From Rathayibacter sp. VKM Ac-2759 (GTDB lineage Bacteria; Actinomycetota; Actinomycetes; Actinomycetales; Microbacteriaceae), in assembly GCF_009834225.1 (NCBI RefSeq), contig NZ_CP047176.1:3844001-3908000 (forward strand): a stretch of DNA of 64,000 nucleotides, given 5' to 3'. The position numbers were made by a program, and so were the translations under genes. Positions within the stretch are counted from its first letter, which is position 1, and every line of letters begins with the position of its first letter. Below are positions 8,268-16,649 of the stretch, piece after piece. The notes below the pieces were generated by a model, which saw only the letters and a program-made list of their open reading frames with translations, was not told the origin of the DNA and did no database searches.

Positions 8268-8765
8268 CTACAGGCGCGGCGCTGTCGCGCCGAGGGCCTC
8301 GCAGAACGAGTCGGTGGGGTCGTCGTCGCGGTTCGGGAACACGCCGATGCGGTCGTCGGACAGGACGCAGGCGGTCGGGTACGGGACGTCGACCGGGCCG
8401 GTGCCGGCGCCCGGCTCGTCGGGCACCGCGCTCCAGCTCGCCCCGCACCACTCCAGCGCCGTCGCGACGCGATCCTCGAGCGCCCGCAGCGCCGTCGTGT
8501 CGCGGTCGCTGTCGACGGGTTGGGTCGTGGTGTGCTCGGCGGCGATGTCGGCGACGGTGTAGCAGTCGAATCCGGTGTTCGCGCGGTCGGCGCTCGCGTG
8601 CACGACCGCGATCGCGGCGGCGCTGGTCCCGATCGCGACGACCACGACCAGGCTGAAGCCGATGATGCGGCGCCGCGACCGGTGCCTCCTCGGGGTGAGC
8701 CCGGACAGGATCTTCGAGCGCATCCGGGCGAGCTGCTCCGGGGTGGGGCCTGGATCGGTGGTCAT
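8268..8765 (-). CDS. Single-pass membrane protein coupled to ECF sigma factor (possible anti-sigma partner)
   Basis: A 165-aa protein with an N-terminal cytoplasmic Arg-rich segment ('TPRRHRSRRR'), one membrane helix at about residues 38-60, and an extracytoplasmic domain containing four Cys residues ('DCYT', 'WCGAS', 'TACVLSD', 'SFCEAL'), likely disulfide-bonded. Its ATG overlaps the sigma factor's stop codon by one base (TGATG), so the two are translationally coupled. The position and topology fit an anti-sigma factor or a sensor partner, but I see no zinc-binding HxxxCxxC anti-sigma motif, so the role is inferred from context only. The start at 8765 follows directly from the coupling. Confidence 0.7.
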   Translation of the reverse strand: MTTDPGPTPEQLARMRSKILSGLTPRRHRSRRRIIGFSLVVVVAIGTSAAAIAVVHASADRANTGFDCYTVADIAAEHTTTQPVDSDRDTTALRALEDRVATALEWCGASWSAVPDEPGAGTGPVDVPYPTACVLSDDRIGVFPNRDDDPTDSFCEALGATAPRL

Positions 8766-9370
8766 CAGAATTCCCTCTCGAAAGGGCGCAGCGCGGTGCG
8801 GAGGGTGCCACGGAGCCGGCTGAGCCGGTTCCGGACCGCCCCGTGACTGGCGCCGAGGGCCTCCGCGGCGTCGGCGTAGCTGCTGCCCTGCTCGATGCAC
8901 AGGTAGTACAGCGCCTGATCGGTGTCGGAGAGGCCCGCGACGGCCTCCTCGATCGCCGCGAACAGCAGCCGCCGGGTGACCTCCTCCTCGGTGGGATCGC
9001 GGCGCACGGCGTGACCGGAGAGATCGCCCTCCTCGGTGCGCCGGCGGGCGCGGGTCGTGGCGCGCAGATGGTTCAGCGCGGTGAACCTGGCGGTCGTCAG
9101 CAGCCACGGCAGCGCCGACGTGTCGACGATCCTGATGTCGCCGATCCGCGCCCAGGTGGTGATGAACACGTCCTGGACGACGTCCTCGGCGTCGCTCGTC
9201 TCGCGGACGATGCTGAGCACGTACCGGTACGTCGTCGCCGCATGCCGGTCGTAGAGCCGGCCGAACGCCGCCCGATCCCCGCGCCGAGCCGCGTCGATCA
9301 GCGCAGCGTCACCCTCGACGGGCCGGGTGGCGCCGTTGGACGCATCGGTCGCTTCCGAGGGTGTGCTCAC
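8765..9370 (-). CDS. ECF-type RNA polymerase sigma factor
   Basis: A 201-aa sigma-70 family factor of the extracytoplasmic-function type. Region 2 is seen in 'FGRLYDRHAATTYRY' and 'TSDAEDVVQDVFITTWAR'; region 4 is seen in 'GLSDTDQALYYLCIEQG' followed by the helix-turn-helix 'SYADAAEALGASHGAVRNRL'. It would direct RNA polymerase to a small set of promoters, controlled by the coupled membrane protein downstream. I chose the GTG at 9370 because the conserved part begins soon after it; an ATG at about 9463 would add a Cys/Arg-rich 31-residue extension. The divergent secreted protein gene at 9515 is a candidate target. Confidence 0.87.
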   Translation of the reverse strand: MSTPSEATDASNGATRPVEGDAALIDAARRGDRAAFGRLYDRHAATTYRYVLSIVRETSDAEDVVQDVFITTWARIGDIRIVDTSALPWLLTTARFTALNHLRATTRARRRTEEGDLSGHAVRRDPTEEEVTRRLLFAAIEEAVAGLSDTDQALYYLCIEQGSSYADAAEALGASHGAVRNRLSRLRGTLRTALRPFEREF

Positions 9371-9514
9371 ACTGTGTGCTGTCCGATCCCCGGCGGATCG
9401 TCTCAGAATCCGTTTCGAGCGGCGCTCGGGGTGTCGTTGACAGCAGTGAGCGGTCCTCGACATGCTGACCCTGCACACGCTACCAGGCGGGTGCTGACCT
9501 CTCCGGGAGACGAC

Positions 9515-10075
9515 ATGTCCACGACCACGGGCACTCCGGTGCGCCGATCCGCAGCCGCCCTCGGCCTCAGCGCCGCCCTCGCCGCGGGAGCCCTCGCGCC
9601 GACGGCGGGCGCCGATCCGCTCGATGCGACGGGTGCGCAGAACTGCATCGTCATCACCGAGCTCGCCCGCGAGCTCTGCGCGCCGCTCGGCGAGGACCTG
9701 GACCGGAAGGTCCTCGAGGAGACGGGACTGACGGTCGTCGACTCGACGACGGCACCCGCGGCGAGCCGCGCCGCGTCGCCCGCGAGCGCCGCCGCGACGT
9801 ACGTCCTCGCCCGGCTCTACGACGACGCCGACTACGGAGGGAGCTCGCTCTCGATCACCGACTCCTCCGCCTGCAACGGCACCACCGTGAAGCCCACCAC
9901 CGACATCGGCTCCGGCTGGTACGGACGCGTCAGCTCCTTCGCGGTCTACAACGGCTGCACCGTGAAGATCTACGAGACCACCGGCTTCGGCGGGAGCAGC
10001 TACGGCTACGCGGGCAGCACGAGCTACGTCGGCTCCGCCATGAACGACAGGACCCGGTCCCTCCGCGCGAAGTGA
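9515..10075 (+). CDS. Secreted beta/gamma-crystallin or peptidase-inhibitor-I36-like protein
   Basis: A 186-aa exported protein. Residues 1 to about 34 form a Sec signal peptide (Arg-Arg start, Ala-rich core, AGA cleavage region). The C-terminal 90 residues have the pattern of a crystallin/I36 domain: 'VLARLYDDADYGGSSLSITDSSAC', 'SSFAVYNGCTVKIYETTGFGGSS'-type Greek-key strands with Tyr/Gly-rich hairpins and four Cys in the mature protein suited to two disulfides. Such proteins act outside the cell as protease inhibitors, antimicrobial factors or wall-associated proteins. The ATG has a good site (GGGAGA, 4-base gap). It is divergent from the ECF sigma operon, which may regulate it. Function within the class is open. 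Confidence 0.75.
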   Translation: MSTTTGTPVRRSAAALGLSAALAAGALAPTAGADPLDATGAQNCIVITELARELCAPLGEDLDRKVLEETGLTVVDSTTAPAASRAASPASAAATYVLARLYDDADYGGSSLSITDSSACNGTTVKPTTDIGSGWYGRVSSFAVYNGCTVKIYETTGFGGSSYGYAGSTSYVGSAMNDRTRSLRAK

Positions 10076-10275
10076 GGCGTCGCCGCTCCCGCGCCACGGT
10101 GAGCGGAGCTGAGGACGAGGACGGCTTCGAAGCAGGGAAACGGCGAACTCGGACCGAGCCCGGCGTTCCTCGTCGATCTGCTCCCGAGCGGGTCCCGACG
10201 ACGTCGCGACACTCGAGCAGGACTCTTCTGCCTGCGACCCTCTCCCCGCGTCGCGAGCGCGCACCGACGGCCGCG

Positions 10276-11202
10276 TCACCAGTCGGAGGCGCCGCCTCCG
10301 CTACCCCTGCCCCTCTCGCCGGCAGACAGGTCGAGTGCCCGACGCAGAGTTCGCGCGTCACGGAATCCGGAGAGATGGGCGATCGCCTCCCGGGAGACCC
10401 GGGCCCCTCCAGCGGGAGCGGAGAGCAATCCGTACGCCGTTCTCAGCCGCTCGTCCCGGAGGGCCGACGTCGGAGTGGTTCCGTGCTCAGCGAATACCCG
10501 GCGGAGGTGCCGCAGTGATACCCCTACCGCATCCGCGAGTTCGGTGACCGCGAAGTCCGGATCCTTCGATTCGCGTTCGATCACTCGGAGCGCCAGGTCG
10601 TACAGGGAGGCGCCTCTGCCCGACTTCACTGCCCGGTCCTCGAGTGTCTGCACGATGAGGGCAGTGACGAACGAGGTGAACCCGTGGAGGAAGAAGGCGA
10701 AACCCGGCTGGGCCGACGCCAGCTCGAACGTCAGCGCACTGCTCGCGGCGCCCACGACCAGTTGGCGATAGCCGGGGAGCGGTTCGTTCTCGACGAGTCC
10801 GGAGGCGACCCTCTCTCGGAATGCCGGAGGGAGGTTCCCGAGATCGAAGCTCGCCTCGTACCGGGCGACTTCTCCGGTCGATCGCATCGAGAATGTCGTC
10901 CCCGCGGGAAAGAGGGCGAATCCGCCGGGATGGAGCTCTCTCACGCTCCCCTCCCCCTCCATCTCGAGGAGAGCCACCCCCTCGATCTGAATCAGGACGA
11001 TCGACGAGTCTCTGCTCCCGATATGGACATCGATATCGATCCGGCTGTGCCAGACCCGCGTGAGGCGGGTATTCGCATCATGGATCTCATTGGCATAGAG
11101 CTGGAGTCCCTCGGCGTCGACGACCTCCACTCCGCGGTGCCGGAACCACGACGCGCCCTCGGCGCCGCGCAGCGACGTGGAGACCACCGACGCAGAGGGC
11201 AT
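10276..11202 (-). CDS. AraC-family transcriptional regulator
   Basis: A 308-aa regulator with an AraC-binding-like (AraC_binding_2) N-terminal beta domain ('HPGGFALFPAGTTFSMRSTG') and a C-terminal double helix-turn-helix: 'DFAVTELADAVGVSLRHLRRVF' then 'SREAIAHLSGFRDARTLRRA'. The ATG at 11202 is preceded by GGAGGAG at 8 bases, which settles it over a longer in-frame extension. The last residues are Gly/Arg/Ser-rich. It is divergent from the repeat-containing exported protein at 11438, and the 235-base gap between them holds a perfect 10-bp inverted repeat, so that gene is the natural target. Confidence 0.88.
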   Translation of the reverse strand: MPSASVVSTSLRGAEGASWFRHRGVEVVDAEGLQLYANEIHDANTRLTRVWHSRIDIDVHIGSRDSSIVLIQIEGVALLEMEGEGSVRELHPGGFALFPAGTTFSMRSTGEVARYEASFDLGNLPPAFRERVASGLVENEPLPGYRQLVVGAASSALTFELASAQPGFAFFLHGFTSFVTALIVQTLEDRAVKSGRGASLYDLALRVIERESKDPDFAVTELADAVGVSLRHLRRVFAEHGTTPTSALRDERLRTAYGLLSAPAGGARVSREAIAHLSGFRDARTLRRALDLSAGERGRGSGGGASDW

Positions 11203-11394
11203 AGCGGCACTCCTCCGTGGGCGAGGTGTCGGGTCCTTTCTCGACCGCCGCGCGGCCGGAGGCGCTTCGCCTGGTTCTGGAGTCAATCAGCACGAGCTCG
11301 CCGCGTCGACAAGGGACAGAAAACGGCCATTTCTTTCCACCAGTACCGGACATAAACACGAAGAACCGTCATGAAATAGCCGAGATTCCGTCAC

Positions 11395-11423
11395 GATCTA
11401 TTCGATCCCCACCCGAATAGATC
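11395..11423. promoter_or_regulatory. Perfect inverted repeat just upstream of the repeat-protein gene
   Basis: GATCTATTCG (11395-11404) and CGAATAGATC (11414-11423) are perfect inverted arms with a 9-base spacer. The right arm ends 4 bases before GGAG of the ribosome site. It could be a regulator operator (AraC neighbour) or, if transcribed, an RNA hairpin in the leader. Confidence 0.55.
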
Positions 11424-11437
11424 AGACGGAGAACACT

Positions 11438-12589
11438 GTGACCAGAGACGACCTGCCCATGCGAGACATCAAGATCGGCGAGGACTGGACGGTCCCCAAC
11501 CCCGATGGCGTAGGCCGTCGCACCCTGGTGAAGGGAACGGCCTGGTCGGTGCCAGTCGTGGCGATGGCGGTCGGAGCGCCCTTCGCCGCCGCTTCCGGCA
11601 ACCCGACCCTCGCCTTCACCCTGCCCAGCTATTCGGGCACCCCGTGCAGCGACATCGTCGGCGTCAAGGTCCAGCTGACGACAGATGGGACGACCCCGGC
11701 CGGTGCCGGCGAACCCGTCTCCGTGACCCTGGCGAACGGCTACACCTTCGCGAGCGGCGGGAGCACCTGGAACGGCTTCACCCAGGCGGACGGCTCGGTC
11801 ACCCTTCCCGACATCGTCGTTCCGGCGAGGGGCGGAAACAGCATCTTCAACGCCGCATCGGGCACTCTCACTGCATCGGCCCAGGTAACCGCACCCGCAG
11901 TCATCGGCGGCCAGGTGTACGACGGTAGCGGAGCGCTCTACGGCGGAAGCCCCCAGCCCACGGGCATCGTCTCGGTCTACTCGACCCGCGACACCAACGG
12001 CGTCACCCAGGTCCAGGCCCTCGACTCCAACGGCGTCCTCTGGGGAGGCGGCCCGAGCGGCTGGAGCCAGGCCAACACCGGCGTCACCGACGTCGTCTCC
12101 AACGACGGCGCCGTGTTCTACGTCAAGGACGGCCAGGTGTACGACGGTACCGGAGCGCTCTACGGCGGAAGCCCCCAGCCCACGGGCATCGTCTCGGTCT
12201 ACTCGACCCGCGACACCAACGGCGTCACCCAGGTCCAGGCCCTCGACTCCAACGGCGTCCTCTGGGGAGGCGGCCCGAGCGGCTGGAGCCAGGCCAACAC
12301 CGGCGTCACCGACGTCGTCTCCAACGACGGCGCCGTGTTCTACGTCAAGGACGGCCAGGTGTACGACGGTACCGGAGCGCTCTACGGCGGAAGCCCCCAG
12401 CCCACGGGCATCGTCTCGGTCTACTCGACCCGCGACACCAACGGCGTCACCCAGGTCCAGGCCCTCGACTCCAACGGCGTCCTCTGGGGAGGCGGCCCGA
12501 GCGGCTGGAGCCAGGCCAACACCGGCGTCACCGACGTCGTCTCCAACGACGGCGCCGTGTTCTACGTCAAAGGCCCCGACTGCGCCTAG
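11438..12589 (+). CDS. Exported protein with Tat-like leader and three near-identical 74-aa repeats
   Basis: A 383-aa protein starting at GTG 11438 (ribosome site GGAG 6 bases before). Residues 27-33 read 'RRTLVKG', followed by a hydrophobic stretch to about residue 52 ending in Ala-rich sequence, as in a twin-arginine leader. Residues about 55-155 form an adhesin-like beta domain with 'GSTWNGFTQADGSVTLPDI'. Then come three tandem 74-residue repeats, each containing 'QVYDGTGALYGGSPQPTG', 'SVYSTRDTNGVTQVQALD', 'SNGVLWGGGPSGW' and 'VSNDGAVFYVKD'. The repeats resemble beta-propeller blades or tectonin-like repeats that bind surface ligands, but I cannot name the family. A strong terminator follows. 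The gene ends with 'KGPDCA'. Confidence 0.85.
   Translation: MTRDDLPMRDIKIGEDWTVPNPDGVGRRTLVKGTAWSVPVVAMAVGAPFAAASGNPTLAFTLPSYSGTPCSDIVGVKVQLTTDGTTPAGAGEPVSVTLANGYTFASGGSTWNGFTQADGSVTLPDIVVPARGGNSIFNAASGTLTASAQVTAPAVIGGQVYDGSGALYGGSPQPTGIVSVYSTRDTNGVTQVQALDSNGVLWGGGPSGWSQANTGVTDVVSNDGAVFYVKDGQVYDGTGALYGGSPQPTGIVSVYSTRDTNGVTQVQALDSNGVLWGGGPSGWSQANTGVTDVVSNDGAVFYVKDGQVYDGTGALYGGSPQPTGIVSVYSTRDTNGVTQVQALDSNGVLWGGGPSGWSQANTGVTDVVSNDGAVFYVKGPDCA
11911..12573 (+). repeat. Three tandem 222-bp repeats inside the exported protein gene
   Basis: Units begin at 11911, 12133 and 12355, exactly 222 bp (74 codons) apart. The only difference I see between unit 1 and the others in the first part is GGTAGCGGA versus GGTACCGGA; the end of unit 3 changes to AAAGGC. 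Near identity at synonymous positions implies recent duplication or ongoing gene conversion. Confidence 0.95.
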
Positions 12590-12626
12590 GAGCGGCTGAC
12601 TCCGCCCCCGTATCGAACAGAGAAGA

Positions 12627-12668
12627 GTGAGTGAGGGCCTTGCCACATCTGGTGAGGCCCTCACTCAC
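12627..12668 (+). terminator. Strong hairpin terminator after the repeat-protein gene
   Basis: GTGAGTGAGGGCCT (12627-12640) pairs perfectly with AGGCCCTCACTCAC (12655-12668) around a 14-base loop, 38 bases after the stop. Confidence 0.8.
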
Positions 12669-13182
12669 GCTGAGCCATGGAAAGCATCCGCGCGTCCCAG
12701 CAGTCCGTCAGAGGGATCAGGTCTTCCTCGCCAATGGCGAGCCTCGATCGTGGAAAAATTCTCGTCGGATCGAACGTCGGACGTGCGTGCGCGCCGAGCC
12801 CGAGCGGATACGGTCCGCAGAAGGCTTCGCGGAGGAGGAAGAGTTCAGTGTCCGTTGAACTTGCACGCGATGCCGCATCCCTCCACTTCGACCGCCCCTG
12901 CACCGTTCGGGGGCGGAAGAACTCCCGCTCTCCCGCCCTCCTAGCCTCCGCTCGGCAAGAGCCTCGAGACCTCTTCAGATACCCCCGGTAAGGGCGCGTG
13001 CTGTGCAGAGAGGATGGCAGCGGCTATGACGCCTCGCCGCTTACGGCCTCCGCGAGGCGTAGCAACAAGTGGATCTACCGAATTCCGTTTCGGCGCACGA
13101 ATCTTCGAGACAGCCTTCTCCGGCCTCTATCGCCCGGCAGAACACTGCAGGTGAGAATGCCGTTGCGAAGGCGCGCGCATCC
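12669..13182. other. About 510 bases without a supported gene
   Basis: Open frames here are short, lack ribosome sites and have Arg/Ser-rich shadow-like translations. Composition is slightly less GC-rich than the surroundings. The only structure I see is a 9-bp hairpin, ACGCCTCGC (13029-13037) with GCGAGGCGT (13052-13060). It may be a decayed region. Confidence 0.5.
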
Positions 13183-14022
13183 TCACCGCCGCTTCGAGAT
13201 CCCCCGCAGCAGGCGCGCGACGGCTCGGCGGCCCTGGTCGGCCGAGTCGAAGCCCGACGCGGCCGCGAGACGCGCGTACTCCCCCTCCGCCCGGTCCACC
13301 CCGCCCAGCCGGGCGCGCAGGGTCTCGGCTCGCGCCCGGTCGAGCACCTCGCACGCCGTGCGCTCGCCCGTCTCGAAGGCGCGCTGCAGAGTCCGCGCCG
13401 TCACGCGCAACTCGCTGGCGAGCCGCGTGACGGTGAACGCCGGATCGCACCGGCGTGCGGCGAGTACCGCGAGCGCCTCCGGGTAGACCTCTTCAGGGCT
13501 ACGCCGATCGAGGTCGGAGGCGGCGGAGTCGAGGACCGCGGCGAGCAGGTTCTCGCTCGCGCGGACCGTGAGGGGCGAGAGCATCGCTTCCGGCTCGCCC
13601 TGGATCAGGCTGTTCGTGAACCCTCGCGCCGACCCCCAGACACCCTGCCGCACCGGGAGCGCCACGCCGAACAGCGCCAGGGAGGAGAGCCGGTCGAACC
13701 GCGACGCGTCGAAGCGCCACAGGTAGCGGGCGGTCGGCTCGTGCAGCTCCGTCGTCGAGCCGAGCGCTCCGTCGAGGACGATCAGGTCGTGCGGCGAGTA
13801 GGGGGTCTCGACCCCGTCGTGCACGATCACGCCCGTCCCCTCTTCCGGTAGGACCATCGACACGGCGCCGGGCTCCATCACCGACTGGTAGGTGCCCGTA
13901 CGCGACCACGCCCGGCCGAAGTGGTAGCCGCGCAGTCCGGCCGACTCGAGGCGGAGGCCCGGGGCGTGTGTTGCCGACCACCCCAGGGCGCGGAGCGGCT
14001 CGGCGGGCGGTCGATCGATCAC
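13183..14022 (-). CDS. AraC-family transcriptional regulator
   Basis: A 279-aa regulator starting at GTG 14022. The N-terminal two thirds is a ligand-binding beta domain ('HDGVETPYSPHDLIVLDG', similar to AraC_binding_2/RipA-like sensors). The C-terminal DNA-binding part contains 'DPAFTVTRLASELRVTARTLQRAF' and a weaker second helix-turn-helix 'EYARLAAASGFDSADQGRR'. It stands between the gene-poor region and the divergent MFS transporter (145 bases apart), which is its most likely target. No clear ribosome site precedes the GTG, so the exact start is uncertain. Confidence 0.83.
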   Translation of the reverse strand: MIDRPPAEPLRALGWSATHAPGLRLESAGLRGYHFGRAWSRTGTYQSVMEPGAVSMVLPEEGTGVIVHDGVETPYSPHDLIVLDGALGSTTELHEPTARYLWRFDASRFDRLSSLALFGVALPVRQGVWGSARGFTNSLIQGEPEAMLSPLTVRASENLLAAVLDSAASDLDRRSPEEVYPEALAVLAARRCDPAFTVTRLASELRVTARTLQRAFETGERTACEVLDRARAETLRARLGGVDRAEGEYARLAAASGFDSADQGRRAVARLLRGISKRR

Positions 14023-14166
14023 ACGACGGAAGGTAGCCGCTCAGACGCCGGGGCGGAGAACCTCCGGCAGGATCGGACGCCGTCGGTGTCGGCTGCCGCA
14101 GGCGTGCATGCCTCGACAGCAGAACCCGCACCCGCGGTGTCGGAGGCTCCCCCTAGGCTCGGAGGC

Positions 14167-15384
14167 ATGACTGTCGACGCCGCCCGGACCTCCACGCGCG
14201 CGCCGCTGTCGCCGCCGCTGCGCCGCCGCCGGGCCGCGATCTTCGCCTTCATGCTCACGATCGGCATCGGCCTCGCCTCGTTCATCGTGCGCACCCCCGC
14301 CGTGCGCGATCTGGTGCAGGCGAGCACCGCCGAGATGGGGCTCATCCTCTTCGGCATCTCGGTCGGCTCGATGACGGGCATCCTCTGCTCCGCGGCCCTG
14401 GTGCGCCGCTTCGGCGCGCGCCGGCCGATCATCATCGGAGGCGCCTCCTTCGTCACCGGCCTCGCCCTCCTCGCCGGCTCGGCCGGTCTGGGCCAGGGCA
14501 TCGGAGTGTTCATCGGGCTCGTCGGCGTCGGCGCCGGCTTCGGCCTGGCCGAGATCGCGATCAACATCGAGGGCGCCGCGATCGAGCAGGCCTCCGGCCG
14601 GTCGATCCTGCCCGTCCTGCACGGCTGCTACAGCCTCGGCTCGGTGATCGGCGCGCTCGCCGGCATCGCGATGACGGCGATCGCGTTCCCGGTCTGGATC
14701 CACCTCCTCGTCGTCTCCGCCCTCGCGCTGGCGGCGATGCTCTGGGCGGTGCCGAAGATCCCGGCGACCACGGGCCGGCAGGAGGCGGGCGGCGCGGGCT
14801 CCCCCGGACTCGGCGCCCAGCTCGCCGTCTGGAAGCAGCGGCGCATCGTGTTCCTCGGCCTCATCGTCCTCGCGCTCGCCCTCGCCGAGGGCTCGGCCGG
14901 CGACTGGCTGCCGCTGATCATGGTCGACGGCCACGGGGCCAGCGCGACGGTGGGCTCGCTCGTCTTCGCCGGGTTCGCGCTCGCCATGACGATCGGCCGC
15001 TTCTCGGGCGAGCCCCTCCTCGCCCGCTTCGGCAAGCCCGCCGTGCTGTGCGTCAGCGCCCTCGTGTCGGCGGCCGGGATCGCGCTCGTCGTCTTCTCCG
15101 ACAGCGTCGTCGTCGCCGGCCTCGCCGTGCTGCTCTGGGGGCTCGGCGCGGCGCTCGGCTTCCCGGTCACGCTGTCGGCCGCGGGCGAGAGCGACGACCC
15201 CACCACGACGGTCGGCGCGGTCGCCGCCGCGGGCTACGTCGCGTTCCTCGTCGGGCCGCCGCTGCTCGGCTTCCTCGGCGAGCACTACGGCCTCCGCGGC
15301 GCGATGATCGTCGTGCTCGTCGTGGTCGCGGGCGCGTCCCTCCTCACCTCCGCGGCGCGGACGCCGAAGCCCGCCGCGCCCTAG
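14167..15384 (+). CDS. MFS transporter (12-helix, DHA/FucP-like)
   Basis: A 405-aa major facilitator transporter with about 12 hydrophobic helices. The loop 2-3 motif appears as 'RRFGARRPIIIGG' and the domain 2 equivalent as 'LLARFGKPAVLC'. The N-terminus is Arg-rich ('PPLRRRRAAI'). Conserved 'NIEGAAIEQASGRSILPVLHGCYSLG' resembles the FucP/YbjJ branch, proteins that move sugars or export drugs. The ATG at 14167 begins right after 'GGAGGC', which gives the ribosome site. It is divergent from the AraC regulator at 13183 and is followed by the GntR gene; no shared transcript with the latter is evident because the GGATCC operator intervenes. Substrate unknown. Confidence 0.87.
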   Translation: MTVDAARTSTRAPLSPPLRRRRAAIFAFMLTIGIGLASFIVRTPAVRDLVQASTAEMGLILFGISVGSMTGILCSAALVRRFGARRPIIIGGASFVTGLALLAGSAGLGQGIGVFIGLVGVGAGFGLAEIAINIEGAAIEQASGRSILPVLHGCYSLGSVIGALAGIAMTAIAFPVWIHLLVVSALALAAMLWAVPKIPATTGRQEAGGAGSPGLGAQLAVWKQRRIVFLGLIVLALALAEGSAGDWLPLIMVDGHGASATVGSLVFAGFALAMTIGRFSGEPLLARFGKPAVLCVSALVSAAGIALVVFSDSVVVAGLAVLLWGLGAALGFPVTLSAAGESDDPTTTVGAVAAAGYVAFLVGPPLLGFLGEHYGLRGAMIVVLVVVAGASLLTSAARTPKPAAP

Positions 15385-15445
15385 ACCCCACCCGGCCGAG
15401 GCCCGCCCCGCTCGCCGAGAGAACAGGCGGGCGCCGCTCCGGAAA

Positions 15446-15475
15446 GGGATCCAACTCCTGCCATGATTGGATCCC
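15446..15475 (+). promoter_or_regulatory. Paired GGATCC operator in front of the GntR gene (autoregulation)
   Basis: GGGATCCAA (15446-15454) and TTGGATCCC (15467-15475) form a perfect inverted repeat; the two GGATCC cores are 22 bp apart, one more than at the other four sites. CATGAT immediately before the proximal copy is a candidate -10. It lies 40 bases before the GntR start. Confidence 0.72.
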
Positions 15476-15514
15476 GGCCGGCAGTTCGGCCGCTCGATCA
15501 GGGGGGATCACGCC

Positions 15515-16207
15515 GTGACCATCCAGGGCGACAACGCACTCGTCGACGATCTGGCCGCGCGCATCCGCGCGAAGATCATGTCGGGAGAGATCCCGATCGG
15601 CGCCCCGCTGCGCCAGGCCGATCTCGCCTCGCAGTTCGGCATCAGCCGCACGCCGGTGCGCGAGGCCCTTCGCCAGCTGCAGACCGGCGGGCTCATCGAG
15701 GTCGTCCCGAACCGCGGAGCCGTCGTGCGCGTGCCGGTGCCGTGGGAGGTGCGCGAGGCCTACGAGGTGCGCGCCGAGCTCGAGTCGCTCGCCGCCCGCC
15801 GCGCCGTCGACCGCCTCGACGACGCGACCATCGCCGAGCTGCGCGCCGTCAACACCGCCATGTACGAGCGTTCGCTGGCCGTCGCGGCCGGCACCGCCGA
15901 CGACCGCGACGGCACCGCGAACGACCAGTTCCACGGCCTGATCTACCGGGCGTCCGGCAACACGCGCCTCGGCCGCATGCTCAACGAGATCAACGACGCC
16001 TTCCCGCGCAACGTCTCGGGCCTGGTGCTTCGCGAGAACTCCCGCCACCGCGAGGAGAACTTCCGAGAGCACGAGCAGATCGTCGAGGCCTTCGTGGCCG
16101 GCGATCGAGACCGCGCCGCCGACATCATGCGCGAGCACGTCCTCCGCGCCGGCGAGCACCTCGCCCACTGGTACGAGCGCCGCTCCTCCACGGTCTTCAC
16201 GGGCTGA
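15515..16207 (+). CDS. GntR-family (FCD domain) transcriptional regulator, candidate master of the GGATCC regulon
   Basis: A 230-aa regulator. Residues about 10-75 form the GntR winged helix ('LAARIRAKIMSGEIPIGAPL', 'ADLASQFGISRTPVREALRQ', 'LIEVVPNRGAVVRV'). The remainder is an all-helical FCD domain, with the usual metal/ligand residues suggested by 'NDQFHGLIY', 'NFREHEQIVEAF' and 'IMREHVLRAGEH'. FCD regulators typically sense small carboxylates or amino-acid-like compounds and repress catabolic genes. I chose GTG 15515 because AGGGGGG lies about 8 bases upstream; a TTG at 15467 would start inside the operator. The gene's own promoter carries the paired GGATCC operator seen at four other loci, so it is the best candidate for controlling all of them; this is inference. 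Confidence 0.9.
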   Translation: MTIQGDNALVDDLAARIRAKIMSGEIPIGAPLRQADLASQFGISRTPVREALRQLQTGGLIEVVPNRGAVVRVPVPWEVREAYEVRAELESLAARRAVDRLDDATIAELRAVNTAMYERSLAVAAGTADDRDGTANDQFHGLIYRASGNTRLGRMLNEINDAFPRNVSGLVLRENSRHREENFREHEQIVEAFVAGDRDRAADIMREHVLRAGEHLAHWYERRSSTVFTG

Positions 16208-16283
16208 CGCCGCCTCCGTAGCCGCGACGCGGCGCGAGCGTAACCCCCTCCCCCGACCGATGAGCGCGGCGGAGGGTTGAGCC

Positions 16284-16646
16284 ATGAAACGACTCCGATA
16301 CGCCGGCGGCAGCCTCCTGGTCGGGGACACCGTGGCCCACGCTCTGCTCGCCTACGCCCGCGATCTCGCGCTCGAGCGCACCTCCGACACCGTGATGCTC
16401 GTGGGCCTCACCGAGGACGGCGACCGGGACGAGGCCGAGATGCTGATCGGCCCGTCCAGCCAGCTCTTCGCCGACAGCGCCGGGGGCCCGGAGGGGCTCC
16501 CCGGGGACGAGGCGATCGTCACCGAGATGGAGGCGCGCCGGAGCGGTCTCCGGCCGCACCCCGTCCGCCTCGAGGACCAGCAGGCGGCCGAGGAGCCCGA
16601 GTGGTACTCGGAGTGGCCGACCGACACCTCGTCGCGCCCCGACTGA
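16284..16646 (+). CDS. Small acidic hypothetical protein
   Basis: A 120-aa protein I do not recognise as a named family. The N-terminus 'MKRLRYAGGSLLVGDTVAHALLAYARDLALE' is amphipathic and followed by 'SDTVMLVGLTEDGDRDEAEMLIGPSSQLF', which looks like alternating strands of a small alpha/beta domain; the C-terminal 50 residues are acidic and probably disordered. GGAGGG precedes the ATG by about 7 bases. It follows the GntR gene by 76 bases and ends only 3 bases from the convergent LacI gene. Coding is supported by the ribosome site and codon pattern. Confidence 0.7.
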   Translation: MKRLRYAGGSLLVGDTVAHALLAYARDLALERTSDTVMLVGLTEDGDRDEAEMLIGPSSQLFADSAGGPEGLPGDEAIVTEMEARRSGLRPHPVRLEDQQAAEEPEWYSEWPTDTSSRPD

Positions 16647-16649
16647 CCC

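Noticed and set aside
12677..12991. 104-codon open frame after the repeat protein's terminator
   Set aside because: No ribosome site, Ser/Arg-rich sequence without pattern, competing frames on both strands of similar length.
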